A stretch of 43,867 bases of DNA from Phycisphaerales bacterium (GCA_022843045.1 JALHOJ010000028.1:1-43867), one strand, 5' to 3'. Shown: positions 22,614 through 31,782, counted from the stretch's first letter. Numbers and translations: made by a program. Notes: generated by a model from the sequence alone, not told the origin.

Positions 22614-23285
22614 ATGCGGGCGGATCAAGAACGTCGTTTCGGAGATGGTCTGCCAGACTCGCGATTCGCGGGCGATAAAGCTGTCGCACAGCCCATGCCA
22701 GCGACCGAACACGTGATCGCTTCAGCAGCGAAGGCCGGCTTCGCGTTGCAGGCACACGGATGGACGATCGTCGCGCTCATGGCGGGCACCATCCTGACGC
22801 CGCTCTTCCTCATCTCGATCATGACCTTCCTGGGCCGCAAGTTGACGGACGATTTGAAGTTCATCATGATCGCCTCCACCGCTGCGTTCGGTGTGAGCAC
22901 CTACGTCGTGTACGGCTGGTGGATTCTGCGAATGTGGCGCGTTGTGCGAGACGAACTGCGCACACTCTCGCCAACATCAGCAACGGTGCTGTCGGTGATT
23001 CCGATCGTCCACTTTGTCGGAATGTTCTTCGCGTATTGGGGCTTGGCTCGATGCCTCAACGCGGAAGCGCGGGTCCGAAATGCTCCGCACTTGCGCGCCA
23101 GCGAGGGCATGGCGCTGGCGGCATGCTTCTGCTACATCATCGGAACGATCTTCGGATGGATTCCATTCATCGGCTGCGTCTTCAGCCCCGTAGGCCTGAC
23201 CGGACTCTTGCTTTGGATGATCGGCATCGTGAAGATGTCTGATATCGGCGACAAGCTTCTCGCCATGAACGCGCCGATCCGCTGA
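22614..23285 (+). CDS. Membrane protein of unknown function, three to four transmembrane segments
   Basis: 223 aa. A polar N-terminus of about 45 residues is followed by hydrophobic segments IVALMAGTILTPLFLISIMT, FIMIASTAAFGVSTYVVYGW, VLSVIPIVHFVGMFFAYWGL and MALAACFCYIIGTIFGWIPF, then GLTGLLLWMIGIVKM. The layout recalls the DUF4328-type and similar small integral proteins, but I see no diagnostic motif. The ATG at 22614 follows AAAGGG. Convergent with the large gene ending at 23327. Confidence 0.7.
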   Translation: MRADQERRFGDGLPDSRFAGDKAVAQPMPATEHVIASAAKAGFALQAHGWTIVALMAGTILTPLFLISIMTFLGRKLTDDLKFIMIASTAAFGVSTYVVYGWWILRMWRVVRDELRTLSPTSATVLSVIPIVHFVGMFFAYWGLARCLNAEARVRNAPHLRASEGMALAACFCYIIGTIFGWIPFIGCVFSPVGLTGLLLWMIGIVKMSDIGDKLLAMNAPIR

Positions 23286-23326
23286 CGACCTGCGGCCCGA
23301 ATCCGTTCGCCACACCGCGCGCCAAT

Positions 23327-25447
23327 TCACCGCTCCGGATCATTGAGCACAAAATCCGCCCCAGACGGCAACTCACGCCACGTCACCTTCCCAGTTCGGC
23401 CCTCCGGCGGCTTTGCCCGCACGCCCCCGTTGTCCGTCCCATCCGGCCCCGGCACATACAGCAAGTACGACAGCCCAAACTCATCCGTCTTCGGATCCAC
23501 CCGCTTGTACAGCATCGGCTGCCCCGACATCGGATCAACTGGCACGCCGCCCTCCATCAACCCCGCGATCTGCTCGAGCGTGTCGGGATACGCGCCGCGC
23601 TCATGACGATACCGCTCGATGGCGAGGCGGGCCTGCACGCCAGAGATTCTCTGCCGCTCCCAGTCAAACGCCTGCAACGCCCACTCAAGACCCGGCGTGA
23701 AGAACTTGGCAAGCACCAGCCGATCGAGCTCCTGTTTCAAACCCACCGGCAGCGTGCCTCGCTTCGCAATCGGCAGCGCGGCCTGCGCCTTGTAATGCGC
23801 GAAATAGTCATCCGCGAATCGGACATTGCGTCCCAGCGTGCCCAAGTCATGCTTCATCGCTTGCTCGAAGACATCCGGATACTCAAAGTCGCTGCCCGCA
23901 AACTGACTCGCCACCTTCACGAACCCGGGCGACAGCATCCCAAACCGCGTGCGCGAAGCACTGCCGAAGATCCAACTCAGATTGCTCGCATACACAAGCC
24001 GCTCCCCGTCGAGCGCACGATCGATGCTCGTCTGCATCGTCCGCTCGCGCACGAGTTGAGCCAGCCGCTCAACCTGAGCCTTGCTCAAGTCACGATCCAG
24101 CAATCCTTCAACCCGCGCCAGCGCCAAGCTCTGCATCTCGCTCGCCACCCGCCGGTCAAACAGGAACGCCTGATCTCCCAGCACCTGCGACATCACCAGC
24201 ATCTCTTCGATCACGCCGATGGCCTCATCCACCTCGCCCTTCGCACCCAGCAGTTCCACGCGCCCCGCCTGCATGCGAGCCACCTGCCGCATCGGGCCCA
24301 GCTCTGGCAATGAAACCACCATCGCCGGCTCGCCATCCGGCAGATGAATGCTCCGCATCCCCCCCACCGCCGCGATCCCGTCTGGCCCCACGCGAAGCCT
24401 TCGCAACCCGTCGTACACCGGCTTCATGTGGGGGCTGGCGATCACCGCCCGCGCGAGCTCGCCGCACGCCGCGTTGTACTTGGTCTCCTCAGGCGTTGCT
24501 GCCAGAACATCTCGAACCACTCCGGCGAAGTTCGGATACAGCTCCGGCTCGCTCACCAGCCACGCTGTAGCGACATTCCGCGGAGTCTCACCAGCATCGA
24601 CCGCCTTGCGCATGTCCTCGGGCAGCCTGTATCGCGGCCAACTCCCCCCATGTTCCCCGCGCACCGCCGCCTGCGCATCACTAAACGCCAACCCCGCCGC
24701 CACCGCAATGCTCCACGCATCCGACTCCGCCGACATCGTCGTCTGCCCCTTGAGCACATGCGCCATCAATCCCTTCGCCCCCGGGTTCATCGCCCTTGCC
24801 CGCGCCGCCTGCACCTGAATCCACACCTCCCACGACCCAGCAAGCAGCAGCACCGCCGCAACCACCCCGATCGCAACCCGCCGCACCATCTTCCTTCGCC
24901 AGATCGGAATCCGAGGCGGCCGCTGCGCAATCAGTTCCGTGCTCTGCACCACCCGCCCGTTGTTCTCCGCAAGCTCCGCCAGCGACACATCCACGCCCGA
25001 CACCGACCCGCATTCCGGACACGTGATCGTCCGCTCGCTCGACACGGGCAAGCCCAGCAACCCATACCCGCAGTTCCAGCAGTTCGCGCTTCCCTTGAGC
25101 ACCCGCCGAACGCTCCGCCGCAGCAAGAAGTCGCGCAGCATCAGCGTCCCTACCGACGCAATCGCCATCCCCGCCCCGGCACACAGCACGAGCCCCAGAA
25201 TCTCCGGAATCGGCCCAAACGTCCGCCGCCAGTTGTCGCTGTCCATCAGGATCGCCGACGCACCCTCGGCGAGTCCCCACGACACCCCGACAAACGTCAC
25301 GACCCACAACACAACCAAACAGATGAACCGAACACCCCGCCACCACCACGGCCCCTGAGCCACGCGCACAAACCGGATGCACTTCTCATCCTCGAACGGG
25401 TCGAGTTCGGGAAATGCTCGATACAGCTTGCTCGTCGGTATCCGCAT
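23327..25447 (-). CDS. Large planctomycete membrane protein with a zinc ribbon and a pseudopilin-like C-terminus
   Basis: 706 aa. Two hydrophobic segments lie in the first 110 residues (FICLVVLWVVTFVGVSWGLA; ILGLVLCAGAGMAIASVG). A zinc ribbon follows at about 122-146 (CWNCGYGLLGL ... TCPECGS), then a third membrane helix near 190-210 (VAIGVVAAVLLLAGSWEVWI) and a large helical extracytoplasmic region. Near the end, RLAIERYRHERGAYPDTLEQ then VPVDPMSGQPMLYKR resembles the C-terminal part of type II secretion pseudopilins (GspG type), without the pilin N-terminus. Such proteins recur in planctomycetes with no known function. The ATG at 25447 begins MRIPTSKLYRAF. Confidence 0.75.
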   Translation of the reverse strand: MRIPTSKLYRAFPELDPFEDEKCIRFVRVAQGPWWWRGVRFICLVVLWVVTFVGVSWGLAEGASAILMDSDNWRRTFGPIPEILGLVLCAGAGMAIASVGTLMLRDFLLRRSVRRVLKGSANCWNCGYGLLGLPVSSERTITCPECGSVSGVDVSLAELAENNGRVVQSTELIAQRPPRIPIWRRKMVRRVAIGVVAAVLLLAGSWEVWIQVQAARARAMNPGAKGLMAHVLKGQTTMSAESDAWSIAVAAGLAFSDAQAAVRGEHGGSWPRYRLPEDMRKAVDAGETPRNVATAWLVSEPELYPNFAGVVRDVLAATPEETKYNAACGELARAVIASPHMKPVYDGLRRLRVGPDGIAAVGGMRSIHLPDGEPAMVVSLPELGPMRQVARMQAGRVELLGAKGEVDEAIGVIEEMLVMSQVLGDQAFLFDRRVASEMQSLALARVEGLLDRDLSKAQVERLAQLVRERTMQTSIDRALDGERLVYASNLSWIFGSASRTRFGMLSPGFVKVASQFAGSDFEYPDVFEQAMKHDLGTLGRNVRFADDYFAHYKAQAALPIAKRGTLPVGLKQELDRLVLAKFFTPGLEWALQAFDWERQRISGVQARLAIERYRHERGAYPDTLEQIAGLMEGGVPVDPMSGQPMLYKRVDPKTDEFGLSYLLYVPGPDGTDNGGVRAKPPEGRTGKVTWRELPSGADFVLNDPER

Positions 25448-25558
25448 GCAAACTTGTACCAGCCGGCACGCTGGAATGTTGCACCCAACCCCCGATCTAC
25501 CCCAACTTCACAGCCAATCCGTCTCCAAACCCCAGTGCCCAGCCCCCATTGCCTTTCG

Positions 25559-26689
25559 CTACACCACCCGAACCAACGCCTCCCGCTCCGCCTTGGTCAG
25601 CACTTCCCGCGCATCGTGCAGCCATCGCCCGCCGTCGGTCGCGTATCCCGCCGTGGGCTTGAGCTCAATCCCCGCACGCTTGCGTGCTTCCTCTCCCCAC
25701 GCACGATTGAACCGCGCCATCGCAAGTTCTCGCACAAGCTTGGCGATCATCGACGCCAGCGCAATCGGCAAGTGCCCCTGCTCCCCTTCCACCAGAAAAC
25801 TCACGCCCGCGCGCCGCCGCCCATCTGCAGTTTCTTCCTCCACCACATACCGACTCCGCGTCTCCGACTCCTCCACGATCGACACCGTCGCCCCGGGCAG
25901 ACACGACTCCAGAAACTCCTTATACATCGCCCGCCCGCCCTGCCGATCGCACGCGATCCCCAATCGCCCCGACCCGTCCGTCGCGACCAGCCCCCATCGC
26001 TCCCACACGTACTGCAGATGTTCCCGAAGCGCAGCCCCCGTTGTCGCCGCCTTCCCGCCCTGCTCCCGAGCCAGCTTGTTGAACTCGCGCTCCCCCACCA
26101 CCCGGCATCGCATCGCGTGCAGAGCCACACCCGCCCCGCTCATCGCCCGCCGCAACTGCGCCGTCGCAATCCGCAAGAGCCCTTCGTCATTCGCGAACGG
26201 CATCGCAACCGCGTCCCCCTGATACCAATTCGCTCCGGGCCACTCGGTACCGAGTTGCTCCAGCAACCAGTCATCCGTCATCGCCGCCGCATCGCTCTCG
26301 CCACCCTCCGCAGCCGCTCGCATCGCCATCACCATCGCCAGCACACCCCGCTCCAGGTGCACCAGCGGATGCGTGGTCTTGACCGACGACGACAACTTCA
26401 GTTGCTTGCTGTCGGCGACTGCGATCCGCCCCCGCGCATCATGCCGCCCGCCCCGCCCCGCTTCGCGACAGACACCAGTCTCCAGCAACTTCCACAGATC
26501 CAGCTGCGCCGCCCCATCGCTCGCCGCCGGCGCCTCAAACACCGTAAGCCCAACGCAAAGCGGCCCCAGCAGCGGCCCATACCCCGCCTCATCAATGCCC
26601 GCCAGGATGTACGAAGACGCGCTCACGCCCTCAACGTAGCACCCACCAGCACCCAACGGGCCCCTCTCGCAATCGAGCGGCCCGGTCAT
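25559..26689 (-). CDS. Divergent, enlarged RNase HII-like protein
   Basis: 376 aa against about 200 for RNase HII, which removes ribonucleotides from DNA. Kept landmarks: ILAGIDEAGYGPLLGPLCVG (catalytic Asp33, Glu34), VADSKQLKLSSS (the DSKKLS block), Asp248 in GRLGIACDRQGG, and ASMIAKLVREL at 312-322 (the AKVxRD helix, with Glu321 for Asp). Odd points: the GRG motif that reads the 2'-OH is GYG (Tyr37 for Arg), and about 150 residues are inserted between the first and second halves. It is probably not the standard housekeeping enzyme; substrate choice may differ. The ATG at 26689 lies 12 bases after the upstream stop (coupling likely); a GTG at 26626 is an alternative start closer to the conserved domain. 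Confidence 0.8.
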   Translation of the reverse strand: MTGPLDCERGPLGAGGCYVEGVSASSYILAGIDEAGYGPLLGPLCVGLTVFEAPAASDGAAQLDLWKLLETGVCREAGRGGRHDARGRIAVADSKQLKLSSSVKTTHPLVHLERGVLAMVMAMRAAAEGGESDAAAMTDDWLLEQLGTEWPGANWYQGDAVAMPFANDEGLLRIATAQLRRAMSGAGVALHAMRCRVVGEREFNKLAREQGGKAATTGAALREHLQYVWERWGLVATDGSGRLGIACDRQGGRAMYKEFLESCLPGATVSIVEESETRSRYVVEEETADGRRRAGVSFLVEGEQGHLPIALASMIAKLVRELAMARFNRAWGEEARKRAGIELKPTAGYATDGGRWLHDAREVLTKAEREALVRVV

Positions 26690-26701
26690 CGCGCGGTGCC
26701 A

Positions 26702-27697
26702 TCACCCCTCCACTGGCATCGCCATCGGCGCCCGCTCCAGCGACCACGCCCCCGCGCGCTCAACCTCCATCGACTTCGTCGCCTCCGCCTTCCCGTGGAA
26801 CAGACTCCGCCACTGCCACGTCCGCAGGAACGCGCGAAACTCCGCATCCTCATACCGCGCTTCGTTCTTCAGCATGCTCCGCACATAACCCCACCACATC
26901 GCCAGCCCGCCCACCACATACGGCTTCTTGGCCATGCGAAACACCGCGCTCGCCGTCATGTATGGGAAGCATGTGCCCATGAACCACTGCCCAAAGCCGT
27001 GACGCATGCGCCCCGTGAATATCCCCTTGTGGCTGCTCCCCATCGGCCGAAGGTGCTTGAACCGCAGTTCCGTCTCATCCCAACTCTTCGCGATCCACCC
27101 CAGCATCCGGCATCGATGACAGTCAATCCCGTCCCACATCACCTGCCGCACAAACCCGCCGATTTGCTTGAAGCACGCAACGCGATAGAACTTCGTCATC
27201 CCCGCGCTGGTTTCGTCGCCAAGGAACTCGCTGACATACGCGCCTTCGACGTTCGCGGGATCAACCGGCATGTACGCCTTTCCGCTGCACGTCCCCAACC
27301 GCGGCTCGGCGAGCATGCGCTGATGCAAAATCTCAAAGTACCGAGGCGGCAGATCAAGATCGAGATCCAGCTTGGTCACGTAGTCAAACTCATCGAGGTT
27401 GATCGTCCGCAGCCCCGCGTAAAACGCTTCGATCACGCCCGGCCCGACCTTCCGCTTGCCGCGATTGTCGCGCGTGACGATCCGAATCTCCGTCCCGCCG
27501 CTCTCACGCTGCGCGAGGCCATGCTTGGCCGCATACTCCGCGAGAATCGCCGGCGTCTGATCCGTGCTCCCATCATCCACAATCACCCACAGCGTGGGCG
27601 GCAACGTCTGCCCCAAGACCGTGTCCAGCGTGCGACGCATGAACGCAGCCTCATCCCGGCAGGGAGAGATGATGACATGGCGGGGGCGATCAGGCAC
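26702..27697 (-). CDS. Family 2 glycosyltransferase
   Basis: 331 aa. A GT-A fold begins at once: HVIISPCRDEAAFMRRTLDT, then LWVIVDDGSTDQTPAILAEY with the nucleotide-binding DDGS. The metal-binding Asp-x-Asp is in YVTKLDLDLDLPPRYFEIL. The acceptor region includes WDGIDCHRCRMLGWIA. It has no strong transmembrane segments. Likely transfers a sugar to a surface polysaccharide or lipid; the substrate is unknown. GTG start at 27697. The RNase HII-like gene follows 12 bases later on the same strand and may be co-transcribed. Confidence 0.88.
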   Translation of the reverse strand: MPDRPRHVIISPCRDEAAFMRRTLDTVLGQTLPPTLWVIVDDGSTDQTPAILAEYAAKHGLAQRESGGTEIRIVTRDNRGKRKVGPGVIEAFYAGLRTINLDEFDYVTKLDLDLDLPPRYFEILHQRMLAEPRLGTCSGKAYMPVDPANVEGAYVSEFLGDETSAGMTKFYRVACFKQIGGFVRQVMWDGIDCHRCRMLGWIAKSWDETELRFKHLRPMGSSHKGIFTGRMRHGFGQWFMGTCFPYMTASAVFRMAKKPYVVGGLAMWWGYVRSMLKNEARYEDAEFRAFLRTWQWRSLFHGKAEATKSMEVERAGAWSLERAPMAMPVEG

Positions 27698-27868
27698 GGC
27701 GACGAGGATATCGGGCGTTTACCCGGGGCGAATCAAGCCCGCCTCTTTGAAACGAGCCGAGTGCGAAAGTGCGAAAGTGGGCAAGGTCTGAAAACAAACT
27801 AGCAAATCGAGTGGGCAGAAGCCAGATCGCGTGGCATCTTGTCCATGGGGACTCGAGGAGTGGTCTAG

Positions 27869-28846
27869 ATGCTGCGCGCGCACGGAACTGTTGCTCATGT
27901 CGTCCTGCTTGCCGGACTTGTCGGTCTCACGGCCGCCCCCGCCCGCGCCGACATCCTCGCCGTCTACGACTTCACCTACCTCCCCGCCCAAAGCGGCCTC
28001 ACCGCCACCATCGATTCCGGCCTCGATGCCTCCGGCACCCTCATCGGCAACTACAACGAAACCACCAACCCCACCGGCACCCGCACCAAGCCCGGCTTCT
28101 TCGGCCCCTTCGGCGCCACCGAAAACGTCGCCGTGAACGTCAACAACCTCGGCGCGGGCTTCAACGGCAACCTCAACACCGACACCACGGGCGGGTTCCG
28201 CATGTCCTTTGACTCCGCCAACGGCATCGCTTCGCTCAGCGACCTTTCCGCCAACTTCCTCGGGAGCGGCCCGGCGAACCTGCCGCTCACAGTTTCCCTC
28301 TCCACCGAGACCTTCCGCACCCGCAACCCCACGTTCCTCTACCCGGGCGTCCCCATCAATCTGCCGATCGGCAACGCCAGCCTGACGACCCTCTCTCTCG
28401 CGCAGGCGGGTCCGTCCGCAGGCACGCTCACCCAGACCGGCCCCAACACCTACGACTTCGCCGTCGCCGCGCTCGTCAATGTCACGCTCTCCGCAAGCGT
28501 CCTGGGCCAGGCCTTTGACCTGCCCGGCGCGACGGCCCTGCCCTTCGGCTTCGCGGGCTCGGTCGTCTTCAACGGCAACACCGCCGTGGTCACGTCGCTG
28601 ACGCCCATCGACTTCACGCAGACGCAGAACCCCGCCCAAGTCATCCCGGAGTTTGAACTGCCGCTGCCCACGCTGGACCCCAACGCCCCGGCAAACGTCC
28701 TGCTCAACCTCACGCTGAACCAAATCGGCGCGGACATCGCGGGCAACCTGCAGACGACGGCAAACGGCGTGCTCGTGCCGACGCCCGGAGCGGTCGCGCT
28801 TGGCGTGGTCGGCATGTCGGTGTTGGCGAAGCGTCGCCGTCGATAG
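27869..28846 (+). CDS. Secreted protein with PEP-CTERM-like C-terminal tail
   Basis: 325 aa. The signal peptide VVLLAGLVGLTAAPARA is cut near ARAD. The body is beta-rich, Asn/Thr/Gly-rich and has no recognised domain. The C-terminus VPTPGAVALGVVGMSVLAKR, then RRR, has the tripartite layout of sorting tails: Pro-rich motif, short hydrophobic helix, Arg cluster. PTPGA replaces the canonical PEP. Two other proteins here (36705-37778 and 41264-41986) end the same way. Probably an exported or surface protein processed by an exosortase-like or other membrane protease. Confidence 0.8.
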   Translation: MLRAHGTVAHVVLLAGLVGLTAAPARADILAVYDFTYLPAQSGLTATIDSGLDASGTLIGNYNETTNPTGTRTKPGFFGPFGATENVAVNVNNLGAGFNGNLNTDTTGGFRMSFDSANGIASLSDLSANFLGSGPANLPLTVSLSTETFRTRNPTFLYPGVPINLPIGNASLTTLSLAQAGPSAGTLTQTGPNTYDFAVAALVNVTLSASVLGQAFDLPGATALPFGFAGSVVFNGNTAVVTSLTPIDFTQTQNPAQVIPEFELPLPTLDPNAPANVLLNLTLNQIGADIAGNLQTTANGVLVPTPGAVALGVVGMSVLAKRRRR

Positions 28847-28910
28847 GTGCGTGCGGGTCTGAGCACTTGCGTTCGAGAGCTTGGCGCGAAAATTGCGCAT
28901 CTGAAGTTTG

Positions 28911-28928
28911 CCCACGCTCGCGCGTGGG
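28911..28928. repeat. Short GC-rich palindrome
   Basis: cccacgc-tcgc-gcgtggg, a 7-bp stem in the 146-bp gap after the secreted-protein gene. No T tract follows. Confidence 0.4.
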
Positions 28929-28992
28929 GCCCGTTGGCTCTGGGTAGCACGAACGCCTGATTTCGCTTGAGATTCAGTCCGATACGCCCCTC

Positions 28993-29361
28993 ATGACCTC
29001 TGTCATGACCGACGGCCTCATTCTCGTCGCCCTCCTCGCCGGCAGCGCGGCCTGTGTCGCCACTTGCCTCTGGCTTGCCCATCGCCTGGGCACGCCCGAA
29101 GTGCTCGCCCGCCACGACGCGATGCGTTTCCGGAGCCTGCGCATGGGCCTGGGCCTGGTCGCGTTGGGCGTTTGCGTCCTCATGATGACCGGCGCGGTCC
29201 CGGGCTCGGAACTCCTCCACGGCTGGACCAGCCTCGCCTGCGTCGGTGCCGGGTTGCTGGGCATCCTGACGATCGGCTCGGCCCACCGCGAGCGGGGCGT
29301 CGCTGCGGAAGCCTTGGCCTGGCGGACGGAAGAACGCCAGCAGGCCAAGAAGGCGGCGTAA
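28993..29361 (+). CDS. Small membrane protein of unknown function
   Basis: 122 aa with three hydrophobic segments: LILVALLAGSAACVATCLWL, MGLGLVALGVCVLMMTGAV and LACVGAGLLGILTIGSA, and a charged C-terminal tail ending ERQQAKKAA. No motif recognised. A second ATG at residue 5 (MTDGLIL) is an equally good start. No clear ribosome site. Confidence 0.6.
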   Translation: MTSVMTDGLILVALLAGSAACVATCLWLAHRLGTPEVLARHDAMRFRSLRMGLGLVALGVCVLMMTGAVPGSELLHGWTSLACVGAGLLGILTIGSAHRERGVAAEALAWRTEERQQAKKAA

Positions 29362-29651
29362 AAGAAAGTGCCAAACTGCCACCAGGCCAAATGGCCAAAG
29401 TGCCGTTGCCGCACAAGGTTGTGAAATTGGACGCAAATTAGAGACGAGCAGGTCTTGTAGTGACCTTAGGATCGTCGCAACCTCTCCAGTCTTGGCGCAT
29501 CTGAACCAGACGTACCGTCACGGGTTCGGCTGAGTGGCCGAGCGCGATGATGGCGACTTGCAGGTCGGTCCTGAGCGTTGGTTCGCTCGACGCTCCTTGC
29601 ACCGACATTCGTCGGTCGCCTTTGGTTCGATGTCTGACTTTGGAGATGCAC

Positions 29652-30350
29652 ATGAAGAACTTGCTTGTTGTGGCTGGTCTGGTGGCGGCGGGTGGCTTGG
29701 GCGCGGCGTACATGTCCGGCGCATTCTGCAACGCCTGCGGCAACGCCTCCCAGCCCGCGACTGTCACCACCGTCGCCATGCAGCCGACGATCACCCAGGC
29801 CGTGGTCGCCGCAGCGATCGCCACGCCCGCCCCCGCGGTCGCCGACGCCTTCGAAGTCGACAACGTCCACTCCTCCGTGCTCTTCAAAGTGAAGCACAAC
29901 AACGTGTCGAACTTCTACGGCCGCTTCAACGAAGTCTCGGGCACGTTCAACATCAACAAGGAAGACGCCAGCAAGAGCTCGATGGACATCACCGTCAAGG
30001 CCGAGAGCGTCGACAGCAACAGCGAAGGCCGCGACAAGCACCTCAACGGCCCGGACTTCTTCTCCAGCAAGGAGTTCCCCTCCATCACCTTCAAGGCCAC
30101 CAAGTTTGAGAAGGCCGGCGACAACCAGTTCACCGTGACCGGCGACCTCACCCTCCGCGGCGTCACCAAGCCCGTCACCGCCAAGGTCGAGCACACCGGC
30201 GAAGGCCCCGGCCGCCGCGGTGGCACCGTCGCGGGCTTCGAAGCCACGGTGACGATCAAGCGCAGCGACTTCGGCGTGTCGTACATGGTCGGCCCTGGCC
30301 TCCAGGACGACGTGACCCTGATCGTCGCCCTCCAGGGCGCGAAGAAGTAA
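29652..30350 (+). CDS. YceI-family lipid-binding periplasmic protein
   Basis: 232 aa. A hydrophobic signal (NLLVVAGLVAAGGLGAAYM) is followed by an Ala/Thr-rich linker and the YceI beta-barrel at about 68-232: FEVDNVHSSVLFKVKHNNVS, then SMDITVKAESVDSNSEGRDK, HLNGPDFFSSKEFPSITFKA, VTGDLTLRGVTKPVTAKVE and IKRSDFGVSYMV, ending VTLIVALQGAKK. These are close matches to YceI, a lipocalin-like fold that holds isoprenoid or fatty chains; bound polyprenoids are known in homologues. The ATG at 29652 follows GGAG by 6 bases. Confidence 0.93.
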   Translation: MKNLLVVAGLVAAGGLGAAYMSGAFCNACGNASQPATVTTVAMQPTITQAVVAAAIATPAPAVADAFEVDNVHSSVLFKVKHNNVSNFYGRFNEVSGTFNINKEDASKSSMDITVKAESVDSNSEGRDKHLNGPDFFSSKEFPSITFKATKFEKAGDNQFTVTGDLTLRGVTKPVTAKVEHTGEGPGRRGGTVAGFEATVTIKRSDFGVSYMVGPGLQDDVTLIVALQGAKK

Positions 30351-30370
30351 TCACTGATTCATGACTTCCA

Positions 30371-30447
30371 AGCGGGCCAGCCGGCCAGCAGGTGAGCGGA
30401 CCAGAGCACGACTCTGAACCGCTGGTCCGCTGGCTCGCTGGCCCGCT
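30371..30447. repeat. Imperfect long hairpin made of ggccagc words
   Basis: agcgggccagc at 30371 onward pairs with gctggcccgct up to 30447; inner parts also pair (agcggaccag with ctggtccgct), with a bulge and a 16-base loop. It lies 20 bp after the yceI-like gene and may end or stabilise its mRNA. Confidence 0.55.
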
Positions 30448-30480
30448 GTGTTGTTGAACGCGTCGCAGAATCGAGGATCG

Positions 30481-30750
30481 ATGGTTGTGGGGCTTGGGAT
30501 TCTGTATCTTGCGCTCGCGATGCCTTTCGTCTGGCTCGCCACTCTGCCACGCTTGTCGTGGACGCGGAGCGTCGTCATCGGCGCAGCGATCCTGATGCTC
30601 GGTCAAACGTGGTGGGACACACGACGGGATCTTCAAAGCGGTAACCCGCTCAGCACGGAGCATCTCATCGGAGTGTGGGCCGTCATCCCAGCGACCATGA
30701 TCGCAGTAGCGGCGATTATGATCTGGCGAACCCGTCGAAACGCTCACTGA
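30481..30750 (+). CDS. Small membrane protein of unknown function
   Basis: 89 aa with segments VVGLGILYLALAMPFVWLAT, TRSVVIGAAILMLG and LIGVWAVIPATMIAVAAIMI, ending in WRTRRNAH. Preceded by GAGGATCG. It ends 12 bases before the next membrane-protein gene, so the two are probably co-transcribed. Confidence 0.6.
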   Translation: MVVGLGILYLALAMPFVWLATLPRLSWTRSVVIGAAILMLGQTWWDTRRDLQSGNPLSTEHLIGVWAVIPATMIAVAAIMIWRTRRNAH

Positions 30751-30762
30751 CAGGAGTCACGC

Positions 30763-31782
30763 ATGGATCCCGCGTTGGTCAAGCAGTTGCTCCTGGGTGT
30801 CGTCCCGCCATTCGTGCTGGGCCTGATCGTCTTCGCCCTCATGTGGTGGAAGAAGCAGGACGATCTCGCGCTCTCCTCACGAAACGCGACCGTCAGGGAG
30901 CGTCAAACTCCACATGTATTCGATCCCAGCGTGAACAGCGGAACCAACGCTTTCCCACCTCGACGCTCCCTCACGGTCGCGTTTCGTGAAGGCACGCCAC
31001 ACCATCTGCTCATGCTCGCCTGCGCCGCCGGGTGCTTCTTGGGCGTCTATCCGCTGGTCTTCGGCAAGTTCCAACCCTGGCCCGGCGCGAACTCTGACGG
31101 CGCCCTCTTCTGGTCCGCGATGATTGCTCTCTCCGCGGGCCTCTTCTGGTGCTTCATCCGCAACGGATGGGCACGCAGCATCATCGTGGTGCTCGCGCTT
31201 GCCGCCTGCTCGTGGCTGAGTTTCCGCCGCCAGCTCTTCGATTCCTGGACCACCCTCGAATCCCTCGCCACTGTCGCGATGCTCATCCTGGGCGGCGGCC
31301 TCTTCGCAGTCACACTCGCGCGTCTGGGCGAGCGCGGCCGCATCGCAGGTGTGATTGGCTCGGTCGCCGCCGTCGGCCTCGCCGCGCAAGTGCTGGTCGT
31401 CTGCCTCGCCAGCCTCAAGCACGCCCAAGGCGCCGGCACCTTCGCGTCCTTTCTCACTTTCGCGATGGTCATGATCCTTCTCCGCCCCACTCGCGCACTC
31501 AGCGGCCCGATGCTCGCCATGATCGGCATCGTCCTCGCCACCCAACTCGTCCAACTCGTCCGCTTCGGCGACGGCAAGTTCCCCTGGCTCATGGCTGGCC
31601 TCGTCTTGAGCGGCCCCGCGCTGGGCCTCCTCGCGATGCGCCTCTTTCGCCGAGGCGGCCTCGCCAGCGTCCTCATCCCCATCCTCGCCACCGTGCTCCC
31701 AGGCCTCGCCGCCGTCGGCACCGGCGCGTACCTCTCCCTGCAAGCCGACAAGGCCAGCGGCGCCGCAGACTACGAGTATTGA
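30763..31782 (+). CDS. Polytopic membrane protein interrupted in frame by a repeat element
   Basis: 339 aa, about nine hydrophobic segments, for example LLLGVVPPFVLGLIVFALMW, GALFWSAMIALSAGLFWCFI, SIIVVLALAACSWLSF and VIGSVAAVGLAAQVLVVCLA. No known family motif. Residues 39-76 (RNATVRERQTPHVFDPS through PRRSLTVAFREG) come from a 113-bp inverted-repeat element that reads through in frame between the first and second helices. A strong AGGAGT site precedes the ATG. It probably forms an operon with the small membrane-protein gene just upstream. Confidence 0.7.
   Translation: MDPALVKQLLLGVVPPFVLGLIVFALMWWKKQDDLALSSRNATVRERQTPHVFDPSVNSGTNAFPPRRSLTVAFREGTPHHLLMLACAAGCFLGVYPLVFGKFQPWPGANSDGALFWSAMIALSAGLFWCFIRNGWARSIIVVLALAACSWLSFRRQLFDSWTTLESLATVAMLILGGGLFAVTLARLGERGRIAGVIGSVAAVGLAAQVLVVCLASLKHAQGAGTFASFLTFAMVMILLRPTRALSGPMLAMIGIVLATQLVQLVRFGDGKFPWLMAGLVLSGPALGLLAMRLFRRGGLASVLIPILATVLPGLAAVGTGAYLSLQADKASGAADYEY
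30877..30989. repeat. Terminal-inverted-repeat element, 113 bp (family 2, copy 2)
   Basis: The 28-bp arms at 30877-30904 and 30962-30989 pair with a single mismatch; the left arm begins tcacgaaacgcgaccgtcag. The 57-bp centre is unique. The same arm sequence bounds the 87-bp element at 1744-1830. It lies wholly inside a coding sequence and is read through without a stop. Confidence 0.85.

Noticed and set aside
24344..27802. A 1152-codon open frame on the plus strand
   Set aside because: It is antisense to three well-supported minus-strand genes, crosses their gaps, and its Arg/His/Pro-rich product has no protein-like pattern. It comes from the lack of stops in antisense frames of GC-rich codons.
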